From Arthrobacter ramosus (GTDB taxonomy: Bacteria; Actinomycetota; Actinomycetes; Actinomycetales; Micrococcaceae), in assembly GCF_039535095.1 (NCBI RefSeq), contig NZ_BAAAWN010000001.1:806001-870000 (forward strand): a stretch of 64,000 nucleotides of DNA, written 5' to 3'. Positions 45,719 to 57,281 of this stretch are shown piece after piece. Position 1 is the first letter of the stretch. Each line of letters opens with the position of its first letter. The notes beneath the pieces are model-generated. The model saw only the letters and a program-made list of their open reading frames with translations. It was not told the origin of the DNA and ran no database searches. The position numbers were made by a program, and so were the translations under genes.

Positions 45719-46870
45719 CTATGCGGTCGGGACGGACCGCATCTGCTGCACGAGATCCTGGACGACCGCGTGAAGATCGCCGTCGTGCTGGGCCGCGACG
45801 CGGCGCTGGCGCTGGTAGCCTGCTCCGCGGGCGATGATCTTTTCGACGTCGGCCAGTTCCGCCGAGCAACCCAGCTTCTCGGCGACAGGCGCCAGGCGCA
45901 GCAGCGTTTCCTTCAAGTGCTCAGTGACGAGCTGCTCGTTGCCCTCGGCGTCGAGGATGATGATCGCTTCCATGCCGTAACGGGCGGCGCGCCACTTGTT
46001 TTCCTGGATATGCCACGGCGGCATGGTCGGAATGCTGCCGCCGTTGTCCAGGATCGTGGAGAACTCGTCCACCAGGCACTGGGTCAGGGCTGCAACAGCG
46101 CCGACTTCTTCGAGGGTGGCCAGGCCGTCGCAAATGCGCATCTCGATGGTGCCCAAGTTCGGCACGGGACGGATGTCCCAGCGAATTTCAGACAGGGTGT
46201 CGATCACTCCAGTAGTGAACATGTCCTGGACATAGGACTCGTATTCGGCCCAGCTGGGGAACTGGAAAGGCAGTCCGGCCGTGGGCAGTTGCTGGAACAT
46301 GAGGGCGCGTTGTGACGCATAGCCAGTGTCTTCGCCGCCCCAGAACGGGCTCGAAGCGGACAATGCCTGGAAATGGGGGAAGTAGTTGACCAGGCCATCG
46401 AGGATGGGGAGCGCCTTGTCCCTTCGGTCCAGGCCGACGTGGACGTGGACTCCGTAGATGACCATTTGCCGTCCCCACCATTGGGTGCGGTCGATCAGCT
46501 TGGCATAGCGTGCTTTGTCCGAGACGGGCTGAAGCTGCGGCGGGCTGAAAGGATGGCTTCCGGCGCAGAAAAGCTCGACACCCATGGGGTCGGTGACTTC
46601 CCTGACCGCCTGAAGGGAGCGGGCGAGGTCTTCCTTGGCTTCCTTGACGGTGTTGCACACGCCTGTGACAAGTTCCACGGTGTTCAGGAGCAATTCCCGC
46701 TTGATGTGCGGATGCTCGTCGTCTTCGTTCAAGTCCGGATGCCGCGATGCCACGCCCCGCAGGACCTCATTCGCCACCGAGACCAATTCGCCGGTGCGTG
46801 CGTTGACGAGCGCGAGCTCCCATTCCACCCCCAGGGTCGACTGCCTGGATGAAGCGAAATCAATCTGCAC
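45719..46870 (-). CDS. Glutamate-cysteine ligase-like (GCS2/YbdK) enzyme
   Basis: 383 residues. The GCS2 signature is clear: STLGVEWELALVNARTGEL, IKRELLLNTVELVTGVC, YGVHVHVGLDRRDKALPILD and GTIEMRICDGLATLEEV. Members ligate glutamate to an amine such as cysteine, but YbdK-type proteins have weak or uncertain activity and mycothiol organisms usually lack glutathione. GTG 46870 is preceded by GAGGGGA; longer readings lack homology. It is divergent from the Zur-box unit. Confidence 0.85.
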   Translation of the reverse strand: MQIDFASSRQSTLGVEWELALVNARTGELVSVANEVLRGVASRHPDLNEDDEHPHIKRELLLNTVELVTGVCNTVKEAKEDLARSLQAVREVTDPMGVELFCAGSHPFSPPQLQPVSDKARYAKLIDRTQWWGRQMVIYGVHVHVGLDRRDKALPILDGLVNYFPHFQALSASSPFWGGEDTGYASQRALMFQQLPTAGLPFQFPSWAEYESYVQDMFTTGVIDTLSEIRWDIRPVPNLGTIEMRICDGLATLEEVGAVAALTQCLVDEFSTILDNGGSIPTMPPWHIQENKWRAARYGMEAIIILDAEGNEQLVTEHLKETLLRLAPVAEKLGCSAELADVEKIIARGAGYQRQRRVAAQHDGDLHAVVQDLVQQMRSVPTA

Positions 46871-46955
46871 GTGGGTCCCCTCGGTATTTGCCAAAAACGC
46901 CCTGAGCAATGCCCGCCGTGGGGCCGTCAGCGGTTGGCTCAAGTCTAATGCAGGG

Positions 46956-46984
46956 GCGGTACGGTACCGCATGATGGGTACCGC
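46956..46984. promoter_or_regulatory. GGTACCGC palindrome and repeat
   Basis: GCGGTAC-G-GTACCGC (46956-46970) is a perfect palindrome around one base. A further GGTACCGC lies at 46977-46984, 14 bp after the one at 46963. It is placed between the divergent GCS2 gene and the Zur-box promoter and looks like an operator of unknown regulator. Confidence 0.4.
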
Positions 46985-47010
46985 GAGGTAAAACAGGAAA
47001 ACGAATCGGC

Positions 47011-47040
47011 TTGCTAATGAGAATGATTTGCATCTAAGAT
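47011..47040 (+). promoter_or_regulatory. Promoter with embedded Zur box
   Basis: TTGCTA (47011-47016) and TAAGAT (47035-47040) are 18 bp apart, and the -10 is 5 nt before the ATG at 47046. The spacer contains TGAGAATGATTTGCA (47018-47032), which fits the TGAnAATnATTnnCA pattern of actinobacterial Zur operators. Zur bound here would block RNA polymerase when zinc is plentiful. The downstream genes match known Zur targets. Confidence 0.7.
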
Positions 47041-47045
47041 GAAGC

Positions 47046-48206
47046 ATGCATCTTTCTGTTGTCAGCTCACTGGACAGCCAATGCCGCGAAGCAGCCACCA
47101 CCAGGCTTGGGCGGACCCACCGCGATTCGGTCGTGGTCCTGCACGACCTCCTGGACGGCTCCATCGTCCTGCGAAGGATCTTCCGCAATGGCGAACTGGT
47201 AGAACAGGGGCAAACCACTTTGGAACACGGTTGCCTCAGCTGCACGGTCCGCCTCGATGTTGTCCCGACGGCGGAACGCCTCGCGTCCTCCGGCCATGAC
47301 CACATCGTCCTGGGCCTGCCGCCCGGTGTCTCCGTGGACATGGCGGTGGCGGAACTCAAGCGCGGCCTGGAACGGCCCGCCGTCATCGACAACGCCGTGT
47401 TGGCGATCGATCCCTCCGGACTGGAAGACCACATCTGGGACAAGCACACGCTGTATGAATCCGGCTTCACGGCCATGCCCGACGATGAGCGCACCAGCGG
47501 AGAATTTTTCATCGGGGAATTGGGCCACGCGGATACCGTCATGGTGCACGCCGGTCTTGGGGCGGAGCTGGCAGGCTTGCGCCCGGACTCGAGCGAGGCC
47601 TGGGCCCAAGGGTTGGAACTACTCGGGCAGCTTGCGCCGCACGCCGCCATTTCCGCGAGCGACGACGACTTCCGCCCCGGCTGCTACGACGGCGCCGAGG
47701 CTCTCGCCAGGGTTCGCCGTGGTTCCGTGAGGGTTCCGCTCGAGGAGGAGTCGGGGAGTTTCCGGACCGTGCTCCACAAGGTGGAGCGTCCGCTTCATCC
47801 AGGACGCTTCCAGGAGGCGCTACCCAAGTTGGCCGAGGGATGCCACTGGATGCGGGGCCGCTTGTGGATTGCCTCCGCGGCCAAGGTCCGGATCGCGGTG
47901 CAGGGAATCGGGCCGCGCGTCTGGCTCGAGAGCACCGGCGAGTGGCTCGCGGACGCCGGCACCGGCCCTGTCCCCGACGGCAAAGGCCTGCAGCACGGAA
48001 AGGGATTCCCCGACGTCGACGCCGCCCTTGACTGGCATCCCCGCTTCGGCGACCGGGGCACCGTGCTGGCCGTGACCGGACGAGGGGAAGACCTCGACGC
48101 CGCCGAAATCCGGGCACTCCTGGACGGATGCGCGCTGAGCGAAGCGGAGATGCGGCTCGGCTTCGCCGGACTCGACGACCCTTTTGAACTCGAATCCACC
48201 CTTTAG
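47046..48206 (+). CDS. CobW/G3E-like protein without P-loop, zinc-response context
   Basis: 386 residues. It keeps the CobW-type cysteine motif (GCLSC, C63 and C66) and a CobW C-terminal domain (about 235-375; HPGRFQEALPKLAEGCHWMRGRLWIAS), but the N-terminus reads VVSSLDSQCREAATTRL where a G3E GTPase has GxxxxGKT. GTP binding is therefore doubtful. CobW-like proteins under Zur control are thought to deliver zinc in starvation. ATG 47046 follows a Zur-box promoter and rpmJ2 follows, so this is a zinc-starvation operon by inference. Confidence 0.8.
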   Translation: MHLSVVSSLDSQCREAATTRLGRTHRDSVVVLHDLLDGSIVLRRIFRNGELVEQGQTTLEHGCLSCTVRLDVVPTAERLASSGHDHIVLGLPPGVSVDMAVAELKRGLERPAVIDNAVLAIDPSGLEDHIWDKHTLYESGFTAMPDDERTSGEFFIGELGHADTVMVHAGLGAELAGLRPDSSEAWAQGLELLGQLAPHAAISASDDDFRPGCYDGAEALARVRRGSVRVPLEEESGSFRTVLHKVERPLHPGRFQEALPKLAEGCHWMRGRLWIASAAKVRIAVQGIGPRVWLESTGEWLADAGTGPVPDGKGLQHGKGFPDVDAALDWHPRFGDRGTVLAVTGRGEDLDAAEIRALLDGCALSEAEMRLGFAGLDDPFELESTL

Positions 48207-48272
48207 CCGAGCTTCAGCCTCGGTGGAACAAAACCGCAATCAAACAAGTCAAAACCCCAGAAGGAGAACCCC

Positions 48273-48395
48273 ATGAAAGTCAGGAATTCGCTGCGTGCCC
48301 TCAAGAAGATCCCCGGCGCGCAAGTTGTCCGCCGGCGCGGACGCACCTTTGTCATCAACAAGCTGAATCCGCGCTTCAAGGCGCGCCAAGGCTAG
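48273..48395 (+). CDS. rpmJ2: 50S ribosomal protein L36, zinc-free (C-) form
   Basis: A 40-residue second L36 starting [20 protein letters not shown]. All four zinc ligands of the main copy (C11, C14, C27, H32 at 1862-1975) are replaced, so it needs no zinc. AAGGAG lies before the ATG. It is 66 nt after the CobW-like gene with no promoter or terminator seen between, so it is probably in the same Zur-controlled unit. Such paralogues replace the zinc form and free zinc in starvation. Confidence 0.95.
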   Translation: MKVRNSLRALKKIPGAQVVRRRGRTFVINKLNPRFKARQG

Positions 48396-48445
48396 CTCCC
48401 CGTCTAGGCTGGGCAGAGAACCCGCTACGCGAAGGAAGCCCCGTT

Positions 48446-49264
48446 ATGCCGATCCTCAATAAAGACATGACGCTCTGTATTTCTCTCTCTGCCCGGCCGA
48501 GCAACAACGGAACGCGTTTCCACAACTTCCTCTACGAGGCGCTTGGCCTGAACTGGATCTACAAGGCCTTCGCTCCCACCGACCTCCCGAACGCGATCGC
48601 CGGCGTGCGCGGCCTCGGCATCCGCGGCTGCGCCGTCTCGATGCCCTACAAGGAAGACGTCATCGCCCTCGTCGACCGCATGGACGCTTCGGCCGCCGCT
48701 ATCGACTCGGTCAACACGATCGTGAACGACGCCGGCGTACTGACGGCCTACAACACGGACTACACCGCGATCGCCCAGTTGATCGAGCGCAACGCGATCG
48801 ACCCGGCGTCGTCCGTGTTGCTCCGCGGTTCCGGCGGCATGGCCAAGGCCACCGCGGCTGCGTTCCGGGACGCCGGATTCTCCCGCGTCACCGTGGTTGC
48901 CCGGAATGAAAAGCTCGGGCAAGCCCTCGCGGGGCTCTATGGCTTCGGCTGGCAAGCCGAAGTAGGGGAGTCGACGGCGGACGTGCTCGTCAACGTGACC
49001 CCGATCGGCATGGCCGGCGGACCTGACTCCGGCTCACTGTCCTTCCCCGAAGCGGCGGTGGCGGCCGCGCAGGTAGTGTTCGACGTCGTCGCCCTCCCTG
49101 CAGAGACGCCGCTCATCAAGGCCGGCCGTGCGGCAGGAAAGACCGTGATCAGCGGCGCTGAAGTGGCCACGATCCAGGCACTCGAACAGTTCGTGCTCTA
49201 CACGGGCATCACGCCGACACCGGAACAAGTGGCCGCGGCTGAGGAGTTCACGCGCTCCCAATAG
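48446..49264 (+). CDS. Shikimate dehydrogenase-like protein (HI0607/SdhL type)
   Basis: 272 residues. Residues 8-35 (CISLSARPSNNGTRFHNFLY) and GIRGCAVSMPYKEDV match the SDH-L subgroup typified by Haemophilus HI0607 rather than AroE. K69 and D105 (YNTDY) correspond to the catalytic Lys-Asp pair; GSGGMAKA is the nucleotide loop. Members of this subgroup show weak shikimate activity, so the true substrate is open and aroE is not assigned. GAAGGAAG precedes the ATG and TAGGCT near 48404 may be its -10. Confidence 0.85.
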   Translation: MPILNKDMTLCISLSARPSNNGTRFHNFLYEALGLNWIYKAFAPTDLPNAIAGVRGLGIRGCAVSMPYKEDVIALVDRMDASAAAIDSVNTIVNDAGVLTAYNTDYTAIAQLIERNAIDPASSVLLRGSGGMAKATAAAFRDAGFSRVTVVARNEKLGQALAGLYGFGWQAEVGESTADVLVNVTPIGMAGGPDSGSLSFPEAAVAAAQVVFDVVALPAETPLIKAGRAAGKTVISGAEVATIQALEQFVLYTGITPTPEQVAAAEEFTRSQ

Positions 49265-49287
49265 GGCGCCGCGGGTCAGAGACCAGC

Positions 49288-50526
49288 TCAGGCAGCCGCT
49301 ACGGGCTCCACCACAACAGCGACCTTTTCCTCGCCGATCCTGGTGAGGACCAGGGTGGCTGTTTTGTTGCCGCGGGATTTTGCCGAGTTCTTTCCGGCCG
49401 GCAGCAATTGTTTCCGCAGCTCTTCGGGGGTGACGGAGGTGCCGCGCTTCTTGATGTCCAGGACACCGACGCCGTTGGCATTCACCCAGGCCTTGAGGGC
49501 TTTGACGTTCAGCGGCATGACTTCCAGGACTTTGTAGGCACGGGCGAAGGGGGTCTCCACCAGTTCCGGAGCGCAAATATAGGCAATGTGTTGGTCTACA
49601 AGGTGGCCGCCCAGCCGGAGCGCGATGTCGGCCACCAGGCCCGCACGGATCACCGCGCCGTCCGGTTCGTACAGGTATCCCTCCACGGGCCCGACGTCGG
49701 GCACCGGGCCGCCGTCGAAATCTTCGCCGCTGGTGATCTCTGCTGCCCCCTGCGGCCCGAGCACCAGGGCGGCGCGGCGGATGCCGGGGCGGGCGACGTC
49801 GTTGAACCACAGCGTTACTTCCGTAACGTCCCCTCCCACCGAAACCCACTGTGCCTCGCAGCCGGCCGGAACCGATTCGTGTGGCATCCCCGGGCCCATC
49901 TTGACCCCGACGGACTTGCCGGTAGCGGCCAGCGATTCAACGAAGGACAACGGCGGCGAGAACGCCTCGGGGTCCCAGATCCTTTTGGTTCCCGACGACG
50001 ACGTCGTGCGGCGCGCCGGATCGAGCCACACGCCGTCGACGCCGTCGAGGGGCATCGCCGTGGCGTCGGAGTGCACCACCGTTGCGCGCGGGAAAGACAT
50101 GAGGTTGATGGTGGCGCAGGCGGCGGTGGTCTCGTCGAGTTCCACGGCGGTGACCTTGATGTCCATGGACGCCATGGCCATGGAGTCGGCTCCAAGCCCG
50201 CAGCCCAGGTCCGCGACGTGCTGCGTGCCCGCCTTGGCGAAGCGTTCGGCATGCCTGGCTGCAACATTGAGCCGGGTGGCCTGTTCCAGGCCGGCCTGGG
50301 TGAAGAGCATCTGCCGGGCGAATTCGCCGAACTTGGCCTCGGCCCGGGTGCGGAGCCTGGACTGGGTGAGGACGGCGGCAACGAGTGCGGGGGAGTGGCC
50401 GTCTTTGCGCAGGCGCGCATTCAGGGCGAAGGCTTCGCCATCGCGGTACGGTCCCAAGGACGCCAGCAGTTCCCAACCTTCCGTTGTCAGCAAGGGGGCA
50501 ATCTGGTCCGGGGATGTGTCAGCCAT
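49288..50526 (-). CDS. Class I SAM-dependent methyltransferase (THUMP-like)
   Basis: 412 residues. SAM-binding motif I is HVADLGCGLGADSMAMAS (about 105); VTAVELDETTAACATIN and VHSDATAM follow, and LDPARRTTSSSGTKRI resembles RNA/small-molecule methyltransferases annotated as THUMP-like. The C-terminal part (about 330-400) is specific to this actinobacterial family. Substrate unknown. TAGGCT (50534-50539) lies 7 nt before the ATG, so it is probably leaderless. It is divergent from the next gene. Confidence 0.8.
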   Translation of the reverse strand: MADTSPDQIAPLLTTEGWELLASLGPYRDGEAFALNARLRKDGHSPALVAAVLTQSRLRTRAEAKFGEFARQMLFTQAGLEQATRLNVAARHAERFAKAGTQHVADLGCGLGADSMAMASMDIKVTAVELDETTAACATINLMSFPRATVVHSDATAMPLDGVDGVWLDPARRTTSSSGTKRIWDPEAFSPPLSFVESLAATGKSVGVKMGPGMPHESVPAGCEAQWVSVGGDVTEVTLWFNDVARPGIRRAALVLGPQGAAEITSGEDFDGGPVPDVGPVEGYLYEPDGAVIRAGLVADIALRLGGHLVDQHIAYICAPELVETPFARAYKVLEVMPLNVKALKAWVNANGVGVLDIKKRGTSVTPEELRKQLLPAGKNSAKSRGNKTATLVLTRIGEEKVAVVVEPVAAA

Positions 50527-50603
50527 GGGAACTAGCCTAGTGCTCGCCCGTCATACGGGGTCGGGAGGGATCCGGGACCCCTCGGGCCGATAGGGTTGAT
50601 GCC

Positions 50604-51014
50604 ATGGAAGACAACCCAGTACGCCAGCCCGACGACGCCAATGGTTCTCCCTCTGCCCCGGATAAACGTCAATTCGCCGGAAATCTCTCCAAGTATGCCC
50701 GTCCTGCGCTCATCGTGGGTGCTTTGATTGCCGTTGTCTGCATCGCGCTGTTGATCATTATTTTCTTCCTAGACTCTTTCAACGCGGCCACCTACTCGAT
50801 GACCGGTAATAGCGTCCAGGACGCCACGGATGAGGCCCGGGACATCCGTGACACCTACACCGGCGCCCGCATCGGAGCGATCGTCGGGCTGGCGGTGTTC
50901 GGCGTCGTCGCGCTCGCAAGCGGCGTCGTGCTCTACCTGAACCGCGGAACCGCACCGAAGGAAGAGTACGACGACGGCGAGGACGTTGACTTCGACGACC
51001 TCGCCGGGCAATGA
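50604..51014 (+). CDS. Small membrane protein, unknown
   Basis: 136 residues: a hydrophilic N-terminus, two membrane segments (about 34-56 and 89-112), a short loop between and an acidic C-terminal tail (EEYDDGEDVDFDDLAGQ). I do not recognise a family. TAGGGT (50591-50596) lies 7 nt before the ATG, so the mRNA is probably leaderless. It lies between the methyltransferase and the groESL promoter. Confidence 0.75.
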   Translation: MEDNPVRQPDDANGSPSAPDKRQFAGNLSKYARPALIVGALIAVVCIALLIIIFFLDSFNAATYSMTGNSVQDATDEARDIRDTYTGARIGAIVGLAVFGVVALASGVVLYLNRGTAPKEEYDDGEDVDFDDLAGQ

Positions 51015-51061
51015 GCGTGTGAGCCGGAAGCGCCCTTTGGACGTTCACCCGTGACGGAATT

Positions 51062-51088
51062 CTGGCACTCGCCTTGACCGAGTGCTAA
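51062..51088 (+). promoter_or_regulatory. CIRCE element 1 (HrcA operator), half degenerate
   Basis: CTGGCACTC-N9-GAGTGCTAA: the right arm is a perfect CIRCE half and the left arm matches seven of nine positions. It covers the -35 region of the groES promoter. Confidence 0.75.
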
Positions 51089-51102
51089 TGCTTACATAGA
51101 GT
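51074..51102 (+). promoter_or_regulatory. groES promoter
   Basis: TTGACC (51074-51079), a 17-bp spacer and TAGAGT (51097-51102). It lies between and partly within the two CIRCE elements, as expected for HrcA repression. Confidence 0.8.
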
Positions 51103-51107
51103 CTTGA

Positions 51108-51134
51108 TTAGCACTCTCCCTAGGCGGGTGCTAA
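51108..51134 (+). promoter_or_regulatory. CIRCE element 2 (HrcA operator)
   Basis: TTAGCACTC-N9-GGGTGCTAA, one base off the consensus. It covers the predicted transcription start of groES. Confidence 0.88.
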
Positions 51135-51236
51135 TCATGCCGCCAGGCACTTACCGGCACCGCGACGACGGTAAGCCCGCCACGGCACCCCTGGTTTGAT
51201 AGTCCATGTACTACCTCACGTAAAGGAGAGATCCGA

Positions 51237-51533
51237 GTGTCGGTCTCCATTAAGCCTCTCGAGGATCGCATTGTTGTCCGCCCGCTCGAAGCAGAGCAGA
51301 CCACGGCTTCCGGCCTGGTCATCCCGGACACTGCACAGGAAAAGCCGCAGGAAGGCGAAGTTGTCGCAGTTGGCCCCGGCCGCTTCGATGACAACGGCAA
51401 CCGCGTACCCGTCGACGTAACCGTTGGCGACGTCGTCATCTACTCCAAGTACGGCGGAACTGAAGTCAAGACCGGCGGCAGCGAATACCTCGTTCTGTCC
51501 GCCCGCGACGTTCTGGCAATCGTCGTTAAGTAA
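51237..51533 (+). CDS. groES: Co-chaperonin GroES
   Basis: 98 residues (start [20 protein letters not shown]), the heptameric lid of GroEL, with the mobile loop region [23 protein letters not shown] start behind AAAGGAGAG. Predicted to be induced by heat through release of HrcA from two CIRCE sites. groEL follows after 86 nt. Confidence 0.98.
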   Translation: MSVSIKPLEDRIVVRPLEAEQTTASGLVIPDTAQEKPQEGEVVAVGPGRFDDNGNRVPVDVTVGDVVIYSKYGGTEVKTGGSEYLVLSARDVLAIVVK

Positions 51534-51607
51534 TTCCCTGGATCCCGCATCGCAGATCGAGTCGGACGTCTTCCGGTCGAATCAGCGGTGCGGGTTTTCC
51601 GTCTTGA

Positions 51608-53230
<1,623 letters not shown>

Positions 53231-53249
53231 TATTGGTTGCTCGATGCGC

Positions 53250-53280
53250 GAGGCCCGGTCCCCTTTGGGGGCCGGGCCTC
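53250..53280 (+). terminator. groESL terminator hairpin
   Basis: A 14-bp stem (53250-53263 with 53267-53280, one wobble pair) and a TTT loop. Very stable, but followed by CTGC rather than a T-tract. Confidence 0.75.
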
Positions 53281-53414
53281 CTGCATGTGGGGGTGCGGGA
53301 TGACGACCAGAGGCCGGTAAGACGGCATGGAGGATTGACCCAGACAACGTTCCGGAACCTCCCAGCCGCTTGTGTCCTAATGGATCGTAGGAAGTTGGTT
53401 GAACGCGGTCTCAA

Positions 53415-53444
53415 TTGACGACGAACATTTCGAATCAGTAGGGT
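53415..53444 (+). promoter_or_regulatory. Promoter of the acyltransferase gene
   Basis: TTGACG (53415-53420), an 18-bp spacer and TAGGGT (53439-53444), 33 nt before the start codon. Confidence 0.55.
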
Positions 53445-53477
53445 AGACGGTTTGAGTAGCACCCTGGAGGCAAGACT

Positions 53478-55532
53478 TTGACAACCACGCGCCCGATTGC
53501 GCTTCGGCGAACTAGCGGCGAGACGCAGAATTCGGCACCTAAATCGACGTTCCGTCCTGAAATCCAGGGACTTCGATCTGTTGCCGTCCTCATGGTTGTC
53601 ACGTACCACATCTGGTTTGGCCGGGTCTCCGGCGGGGTGGATGTCTTCCTCCTGGTCTCGGCATTCCTCATGACGGCGCAGTTCACGAGACGGTATGCCG
53701 GCGGGCGGCAAACAGAACTGATCAAGCACTATCTTCATCACTTCCGGAGGCTCTTGCCCGGAGCCGTCACGGTGATTGTTGGAACGCTGGCCGCCACCTA
53801 CCTCTTCATGCCGGCCACCCGCTGGGTCGATACCATCAAGCAGGGCTGGGCTTCACTTTTCTACGTTGAGAACTTCCTGCTGCAGTCGCAGGCCGTCAAC
53901 TACTACGCTGCGGACCACAGCCTGGCCAGCCCGTTACAGCAATTCTGGTCGCTGTCCATTCAAGGACAAGTCTTCATTGTCTGGCCGATCATCTTTGTGG
54001 GAGCAGGCTGGGCGGCGAGAAGGTTCAGGCTCGCGTACGTTCCCCTCCTGCGTTACATCTTCGGAATAATCTTCCTGGTTTCCCTGGTGTACTCGGTCGT
54101 TTATACCGCTACGGACCAATCGGCGGAGTACTTCTCGACGGCGGCCAGGCTTTGGGAATTTGCCCTTGGAACTCTTCTGGCCCTCTTCCTGCCTTCGCTC
54201 AAAATACCCAGGTCGGCCAGGATCGTCCTTGGCTGGATCGGCGTCCTGGCGATGCTTAGCTGCGGGCTCATTCTCGACGTCGAGGGCGTCTTCCCCGGGT
54301 GGTTGGCTTTGTGGCCCACCCTGGCCGCCGCCTGTGTGCTCGCAGCGGGCCAGACCCAGAGTCGATTCGGAATCGACCGGATCCTCAGTTCCAAGCCGCT
54401 CGTGCGGATGGGGAACAATTCGTACGCCCTCTACCTTTGGCACTGGCCCATGTTGGTCATCTATTTGGCTTGGTCCGGCAAGACCCACGCTGGCTGGTTG
54501 TCCGGCACGGTGATTATTATTGGTGCCTTCCTTTTGGCTGTTCTGACCACGAGGTTCATCGAGAAGCCGTTGCGGGAGTGGAAGTGGCCCGAGGCCAACC
54601 GGCGCAGAAGCGTGATTTCGCTGGTTGCGGTAGGGACCGTGGCTATTCTGCCGCTGGCGGGTTGGCCCCTGCAGATCGAGCAGACAAACCGCGCGCTGGT
54701 CGCAAACATGGATGCCCGCAACCCCGGAGCGGCCGCCGTCGGCGGGGACTTCGTGTACACCCCCGATCCGGGGGTGCCCTTGGTTCCAAGCATGACCGCA
54801 GTTGATGGTGACTGGCCGGTTTTCCCGACTCCCTGCACGGGGACGGCGGACCCGCAGGAATTCGTCAACCGATGCACCAACGGGATCAAGAACGGGACGA
54901 AAAGCGTGGTGGTCATAGGTAGTTCGCACGCACACGTGCTGAACACGCCGCTGCTTACGATGGCCGCAAAGAACAATTGGAGCCTGACGTCCATCACGAA
55001 GGGATATTGCCCGCTTGGCGAGGACACTGCGGCGGACATTACGCAGGCTTGCGTTGACTTCAACAAGGCCACGCTCGCAGAGGTCCTGAAGATGAAGCCG
55101 GATGTTGTGGTGACAACGAGTACGCGAACCAATGCGCAGAGCAACGTCCCCGAGCGGCTCGATCCCTCTTGGGTCACGGAGGTAAAGACGCTTAACGACG
55201 CCGGAATCCAAGTGGTTGCCTTCCGCGACACTCCACGCGCAGCCCAGCCAGTTCCGGCCTGCCTGGAGAAGAACCCGGGAGCATATGTTGCCTGCGGTTC
55301 CCAGCGTGCCGAAATCTACTCCGAAGATTCCCCGACGGGGGCGGTGGCCGCGGGAATGCCCGACACGAAATTCCTGGACCTTTCGAAGTATTTCTGCCCC
55401 GATGCGAATTGTCCGGCAGTGATCGGCAACGTGATGGTCTACAAGGACGACAACCACGTGACCGCCACATACATGAAGACCTTGACCCCATACTTTGAGA
55501 AGGCGTTCATGGCCGCGACCGGGTGGAGCTAG
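53478..55532 (+). CDS. Membrane acyltransferase with SGNH domain (OafA-like)
   Basis: 684 residues. Residues about 25-400 form the acyltransferase-3 membrane domain (FRPEIQGLRSVAVLMVVTYH with the conserved His; GGVDVFLLVSAFLM; NNSYALYLWHWPMLVIYL). Residues about 440-680 are an extracellular SGNH-like domain with VVVIGSSHAHVL (Ser motif, GSSH in place of GDSH) and DDNHVTATYM (Asp-His). Such two-part enzymes O-acylate surface polysaccharides or peptidoglycan. TTG start behind GGAGG. No glycan cluster surrounds it, so its target is unknown. Confidence 0.88.
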   Translation: MTTTRPIALRRTSGETQNSAPKSTFRPEIQGLRSVAVLMVVTYHIWFGRVSGGVDVFLLVSAFLMTAQFTRRYAGGRQTELIKHYLHHFRRLLPGAVTVIVGTLAATYLFMPATRWVDTIKQGWASLFYVENFLLQSQAVNYYAADHSLASPLQQFWSLSIQGQVFIVWPIIFVGAGWAARRFRLAYVPLLRYIFGIIFLVSLVYSVVYTATDQSAEYFSTAARLWEFALGTLLALFLPSLKIPRSARIVLGWIGVLAMLSCGLILDVEGVFPGWLALWPTLAAACVLAAGQTQSRFGIDRILSSKPLVRMGNNSYALYLWHWPMLVIYLAWSGKTHAGWLSGTVIIIGAFLLAVLTTRFIEKPLREWKWPEANRRRSVISLVAVGTVAILPLAGWPLQIEQTNRALVANMDARNPGAAAVGGDFVYTPDPGVPLVPSMTAVDGDWPVFPTPCTGTADPQEFVNRCTNGIKNGTKSVVVIGSSHAHVLNTPLLTMAAKNNWSLTSITKGYCPLGEDTAADITQACVDFNKATLAEVLKMKPDVVVTTSTRTNAQSNVPERLDPSWVTEVKTLNDAGIQVVAFRDTPRAAQPVPACLEKNPGAYVACGSQRAEIYSEDSPTGAVAAGMPDTKFLDLSKYFCPDANCPAVIGNVMVYKDDNHVTATYMKTLTPYFEKAFMAATGWS

Positions 55533-55623
55533 GCCGCCGGAGCTGAGCAGCCGGGTTGCTCGTAGGCGGGTGCCGGGTGCTGTTGCTCACATTGCCCTCG
55601 CGGAATATGGGGATCGGCGGCGA

Positions 55624-57251
<1,628 letters not shown>

Positions 57252-57281
57252 GCGTAATTCCTGTCACAGGCAGTTTCAAGT

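Noticed and set aside
45719..47650. A 643-residue minus-strand reading including the GCS2 enzyme
   Set aside because: The part upstream of GTG 46870 lacks homology, overlaps the CobW-like gene and its Zur promoter, and a good ribosome-binding site precedes 46870.
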